Shown here piece by piece: positions 60,660 through 64,000 of a DNA stretch of 64,000 bases (within the stretch, counting starts at the first letter, position 1; the number at the start of each line of letters is the position of its first letter). The DNA is taken from the NCBI GenBank assembly GCA_017654735.1, contig JADPYG010000090.1, forward strand, positions 620,001 through 684,000, in the 5' to 3' direction. The notes beneath the pieces were generated by a model. The model did no database searches. It worked only from the letters and a program-made list of their open reading frames with translations, and was not told the DNA's origin. Source of the DNA: Vishniacozyma victoriae. Its lineage: Eukaryota; Basidiomycota; Tremellomycetes; Tremellales; Bulleribasidiaceae. The translations under genes were made by a program, and so were the position numbers.

Positions 60660-63470
60660 ATGGTGGAAACTCTAAATCACACATCTACATCTACATCTTT
60701 CTATGAATACAACTCTCAACCACACGATGACTACCGCACGCAGACAACGACTCGAGACCACGACCACGACCATTCAAGTACTTTAGAAGACGAAGACCAA
60801 GACGAACAACCTCCCATCCCGCCTCCTAAGGATTATATTGAATCACCTCGACGCGGTTTTGGAAGTACTTCAATCTCTTCCTCCTCCCTCGACAAAGACT
60901 ACGGTCTCCCAGAAGGAATGGACGTACGAGAAGCACTGGCCCAATGTGAGGATCCAGCTCTAGGCTGGTCTCTCCAATTTTGGGCAACCATAGCAGACCC
61001 CGTCGTACGTCTTGTTCTGATTCTCCACTCTTGTTCACTGTCTGGATAACATCGGCGATCGATCGATGCATCCCTCTGTATATATGTTATGACATAGCTG
61101 ATGTATTAGACGGGCCATGTATTCTTCGCTTGCCCTGCAACTGGTATGTCTTGTCTCACATTTAGAGTATCTTGTTTCCGACATGTCTGACATGCAGGAA
61201 CATGTAGCTGGGAACCTCCCATTGGTGCTTTTCTTTTACCAAGGCAGGCTGATGGTGAATGGTGGGAACTTGCAGATTCTACAAGAAGTAATAGGAGTTA
61301 CTACTACAGTATGTCCATACGTTAGTGAAAGAAGGAGGGGACGCTAAGGTGGTAGATACATTGACCGGGGTAACACAGTGGACTCGACCCGGGGGTAACG
61401 CGTTTGTCATTCCCCTAGGTCTAATACAGCAAACGGCTCTGCCGCCCAGACCGGAATCAGCCGCTACCCTCGAGCCCAGGGGAAATGTACCAGCCCATCT
61501 ATCTCCAAACAAACGAAATTTAGCTCCTCCACTATCTCCCGAAGGCCCTATACGGGCCGGTCCTCGTCCGCCACCTTCTCCAAGACGGCCTGAGGCGAAT
61601 GGAAGTCCGTCTAGGTCTAGAGGTTCAAAGCCGCTCAAAACAGTTGATGAAGTATCGACAGACGATATGTCTACGCAGATGTCTACGAGGGAGTCGGCCC
61701 CTCGTAGGATTGGAAGTGGGACTTCTATGGAGGAGATGGGTGAGCTGATCAATCCTGGTATTCGGTATATGAGCTTATCACTAGATTCGTCCTCGTCTAA
61801 ATCACCTACTACCCCTCCAACTACTGTCGTGGGCCAGAGCTTGTTTAGCAAGATCTCTCCCAAAGATCCTATCCGAATCGAATCTATCAGAACAAAGCGT
61901 CTAAGCACAGGGTATGTCCTTATCCTCATGGCCGAAACTGATGTCAGACTGCATCCTCTGCTACCACTCAATCTCACATCCCAAATCACGGGTCTTCAAA
62001 ATCCGGACTCGACAAAACAATACTTCGCGACTCGCCGTACGGGTCTCACGCGACAAAAAGTTCCAGTGTACAGGATCATGGAATGGCAACGTTCTCCCAT
62101 CTCTGCTCCAATTCTGGTGATTTCCCATCCGGCAAAAGACGCAGTGACGACATTCAAGATTATCCAGCATGTAATGGGCGAAAGGGCGCGGCCGGTTGAT
62201 ATTCCTCGACCTTCCCGAACATCCTCAGGCGTGGCGAGGAGGGATGGAGATGATCTGCCGGATAAGATGGTGATTCTAGAGGAGATTCGGTGGACATTAC
62301 AACTTGCCGTCACCCACAAGGAGATGAGGGATGAGGTGTATTGTCAGCTTGTCAAGCAGATGACCAAGAACAAGTACCACGATCCGTGAGCTTCATGCAT
62401 TCATTCCACCGGCAACAAGCTGACCAGACAGGGAATCAATGATTCTAGGATTCCAGATGTTTTGTGTACTTGTAAACTCTTTCGCGCCCTCTGCAACTTT
62501 CGAGCCCCTGGTCAAGGCTTTCTTGTTGGTTCACTCTCAGCAAGAGGAGACTCCAGTGGGTATCATGGCGAAGTGTGAGCTTTGCGACTCGTGATGGAGC
62601 AGAAGCTGACAGCCTAGATTGTTCCGCTAAGCTCGACGTACTCATCACTCAAGGCGCTCGGGGAAGGGTCTTGACCGTCGGCGAGATCGAGACTGCCTCT
62701 GTAAGCTCGCTTTCCCCGTCCGGGACCTCAGCTGAGCCAATAGGACGCAGCATTCTACCCGTCAGTGTATGGCGAGAGTCTAGATAGGATCATGAACCTT
62801 CAACAACGTTCTTACCCTTTATTACCTATTCCCGTCATTCTTCCATTCTTGGCGGATGGGATTCTAGCCCTAGGAGGAACTCAGAGCGAGGGCATTTTCA
62901 GGATCCCGGGCGATAATGATTCCGTCAGCGAACTCAAGTCTCGAATGGATAGGGGTCACTATCAGCTCGTAAGCTTTTACTTAGAGAATAAAGCTGATGA
63001 AAGTCCGGGATCGACGACCCCCACGTCGCTGCTTCATTGTTCAAGCTCTGGTTGAGGGAACTTGAATCACCGATTGTTCCTGTTCAGCAATACAACACCT
63101 GCTTATCCGCTTCCAAGTCTGTGGCGCAGAGTATCGATTTCGTACGACAACTTCCCGTCCTCAATCGAAGGGTATTGGTTTTCGTAATCAGTTTCTTCCA
63201 GATCTTTCTACAAGAGAATGTGGTCGAAGTAACCAAAATGACCGCTAGCAATTTGGGTATGTCTCCTATCTCTTATTATATCGTGGCGATATGCTGATGG
63301 TAGCCCTTGTCCTAGCGCCCAACTTGTTGAGGACGACAAGTAATTCCTTAGCTACGGTATTCACAAATTCAGCATTTGAATCGAAATTCGTATTAAATCT
63401 CCTGGAACATCTAGATCCTAGGCTTGTAGATCCCGATTACGTCCCAGAGCACGGGAAAGTTTCGTTATAG
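60660..63470 (+). CDS. WW-MyTH4-RhoGAP protein (ARHGAP39/Vilse-like)
   Basis: Rho-family GTPase-activating protein. Ten exons: 60660-61004, 61110-61143, 61198-61308, 61356-61911, 61948-62385, 62432-62574, 62618-62700, 62744-62968, 63004-63256, 63304-63470; 784 aa. Order: Pro-rich N-terminus; WW-like segments (CSWEPPIGAFL, then WWELADSTRSNRSYYYNTLTGVTQWTRP in two pieces: WWELADSTRSNRSYYY, NTLTGVTQWTRP) at ~115-180; a Ser/Pro linker; MyTH4 at ~350-560 with QYFATRRTGLTRQKVP and DEVYCQLVKQMTKN; RhoGAP from ~571 with the arginine finger Arg623 in SEGIFRIPGD and HVAASLFKLWLRELESP, and NLLRTTSNS near the end. It likely links Cdc42/Rac signalling to the cytoskeleton. The intron at 61912-61947 (36 nt) is stop-free. 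Confidence 0.88.
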
Positions 63471-63682
63471 CGTACATCTGTCTAGTTGTTTGTTACTTTG
63501 TCTACATATTTGTCTCATTCACCAATGTATCAGGGCGTATCAACCAATCATTAGTCATATCGCTTATCTTTCCCCCGCCGGTACTTTGAATTCAGGCACT
63601 ATAACCCCAACTTGCTCCGCCTCTCCCTCCGTCAATTGACTAATTAATCACCTTCTTATTCCTACACAACACAAAAGCAAGG

Positions 63683-64000
63683 ATGACAGCTCCAGTCGCT
63701 CAGTTCGAAAATCGTCTGTCCTCTAATTCGGATGCTCCCCATTCGCATGATCATGGAGATGGACATGCCGGACATAGTCATGATCAGGCGGCTGAGGAAC
63801 ATGGACATACTCATGAACATATGGAGCATGCTGGTGAGTTCTCCTGACTTCAGCAGGCTGCGATCAATCTCGAACGAGTCTTATCTGCGTGCTTTGACTA
63901 GGGGATAGAGAAGCTGATGTATAGGTAAATTCGCAGAGAGGGATCTACCAGACTACTCGGGACGAGATTGGACAGACAGGGCTTTCACAATTGGTATTGG
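63683..64000 (+). CDS. URE7: urease accessory GTPase UreG, His-rich N-terminus (3' partial)
   Basis: UreG delivers nickel to apo-urease using GTP. Two exons are seen: 63683-63833 and 63925 to the window end; the gene continues outside. The first 50 residues contain about a dozen His in HSHDHGDGHAGHSHD and EHGHTHEHMEHA, a metal-binding tail. The second exon reads AERDLPDYSGRDWTDRAFTIGIG, running into the P-loop region that follows this sequence in UreG. In Cryptococcus neoformans the UreG homologue Ure7 has such a tail and is thought to replace the missing nickel chaperone UreE; the same is inferred here. The intron is 91 nt, longer than average. Same strand as the RhoGAP gene, about 210 bp downstream. 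Confidence 0.88.

Overview
This 64 kb window is a chromosomal segment of a basidiomycete yeast, most likely of the Tremellomycetes (Cryptococcus/Kwoniella-like). The evidence is: dense genes on both strands, many introns of about 35-50 nt with GT...AG ends and a CTGAC/CTGAT/CTAAT branch point just upstream of the acceptor, almost no intergenic waste, and content typical of the group (a UreG with a His-rich N-terminus, a stand-alone SRA/YDG protein, fungal Caf120, Tcf25 and Get4 homologues). I see no rRNA, tRNA, transposon or CRISPR. Gene models were spliced by hand from open frames, splice signals and family knowledge; exon coordinates are given in each entry, and every full-length model closes in frame.

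Layout. 0-8.5 kb: GET4 (5' truncated), a small Cys-rich protein, a DUF1308/C7orf25-like protein, an epoxide hydrolase and a family-61 glycosyltransferase. 9.2-16 kb: a same-strand block of two paralogue pairs in the order FAS1 - F-box-like - F-box-like - FAS1. 16-25.5 kb: a polytopic membrane protein, TCF25/RQC1 sharing a divergent promoter with ribosomal protein gene RPS11, then a 12-exon SAM methyltransferase divergent from cystathionine beta-synthase. 26-40.6 kb: a DM9/DUF3421 lectin-like protein, a single-pass Ser/Thr/Pro-rich surface protein, Pol III subunit RPC37/RPC5, splicing factor ESS2, two adjacent low-complexity (His-rich and Met/Gly-rich) genes, a small single-exon ORF and the Rab6-type GTPase YPT6. 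40.8-54.6 kb: a putative N-myristoylated protein, a 1.7 kb gene-free stretch, the replication kinase CDC7 divergent from RPL27, and CAF120 (CCR4-NOT associated). 54.8-64 kb: sphingolipid delta-4 desaturase, a mitochondrial PPR protein, an SRA/YDG 5-methylcytosine reader, a WW-MyTH4-RhoGAP protein and the start of UreG.

Most genes are housekeeping and do not form one pathway. Local themes are translation and its quality control (RPS11, TCF25, RPL27, CAF120), sulfur and methyl metabolism (CBS next to a SAM methyltransferase), and cell-surface genes (FAS1 pair, GT61, DM9 protein). The most unusual signals are at gene-structure level: two consecutive 4-nt microexons that build the switch-II motif of YPT6, two 12-nt microexons in CBS, a GC-AG intron in the methyltransferase, many stop-free introns of length 3n, and the FAS1/F-box paralogue block with a shared promoter motif.
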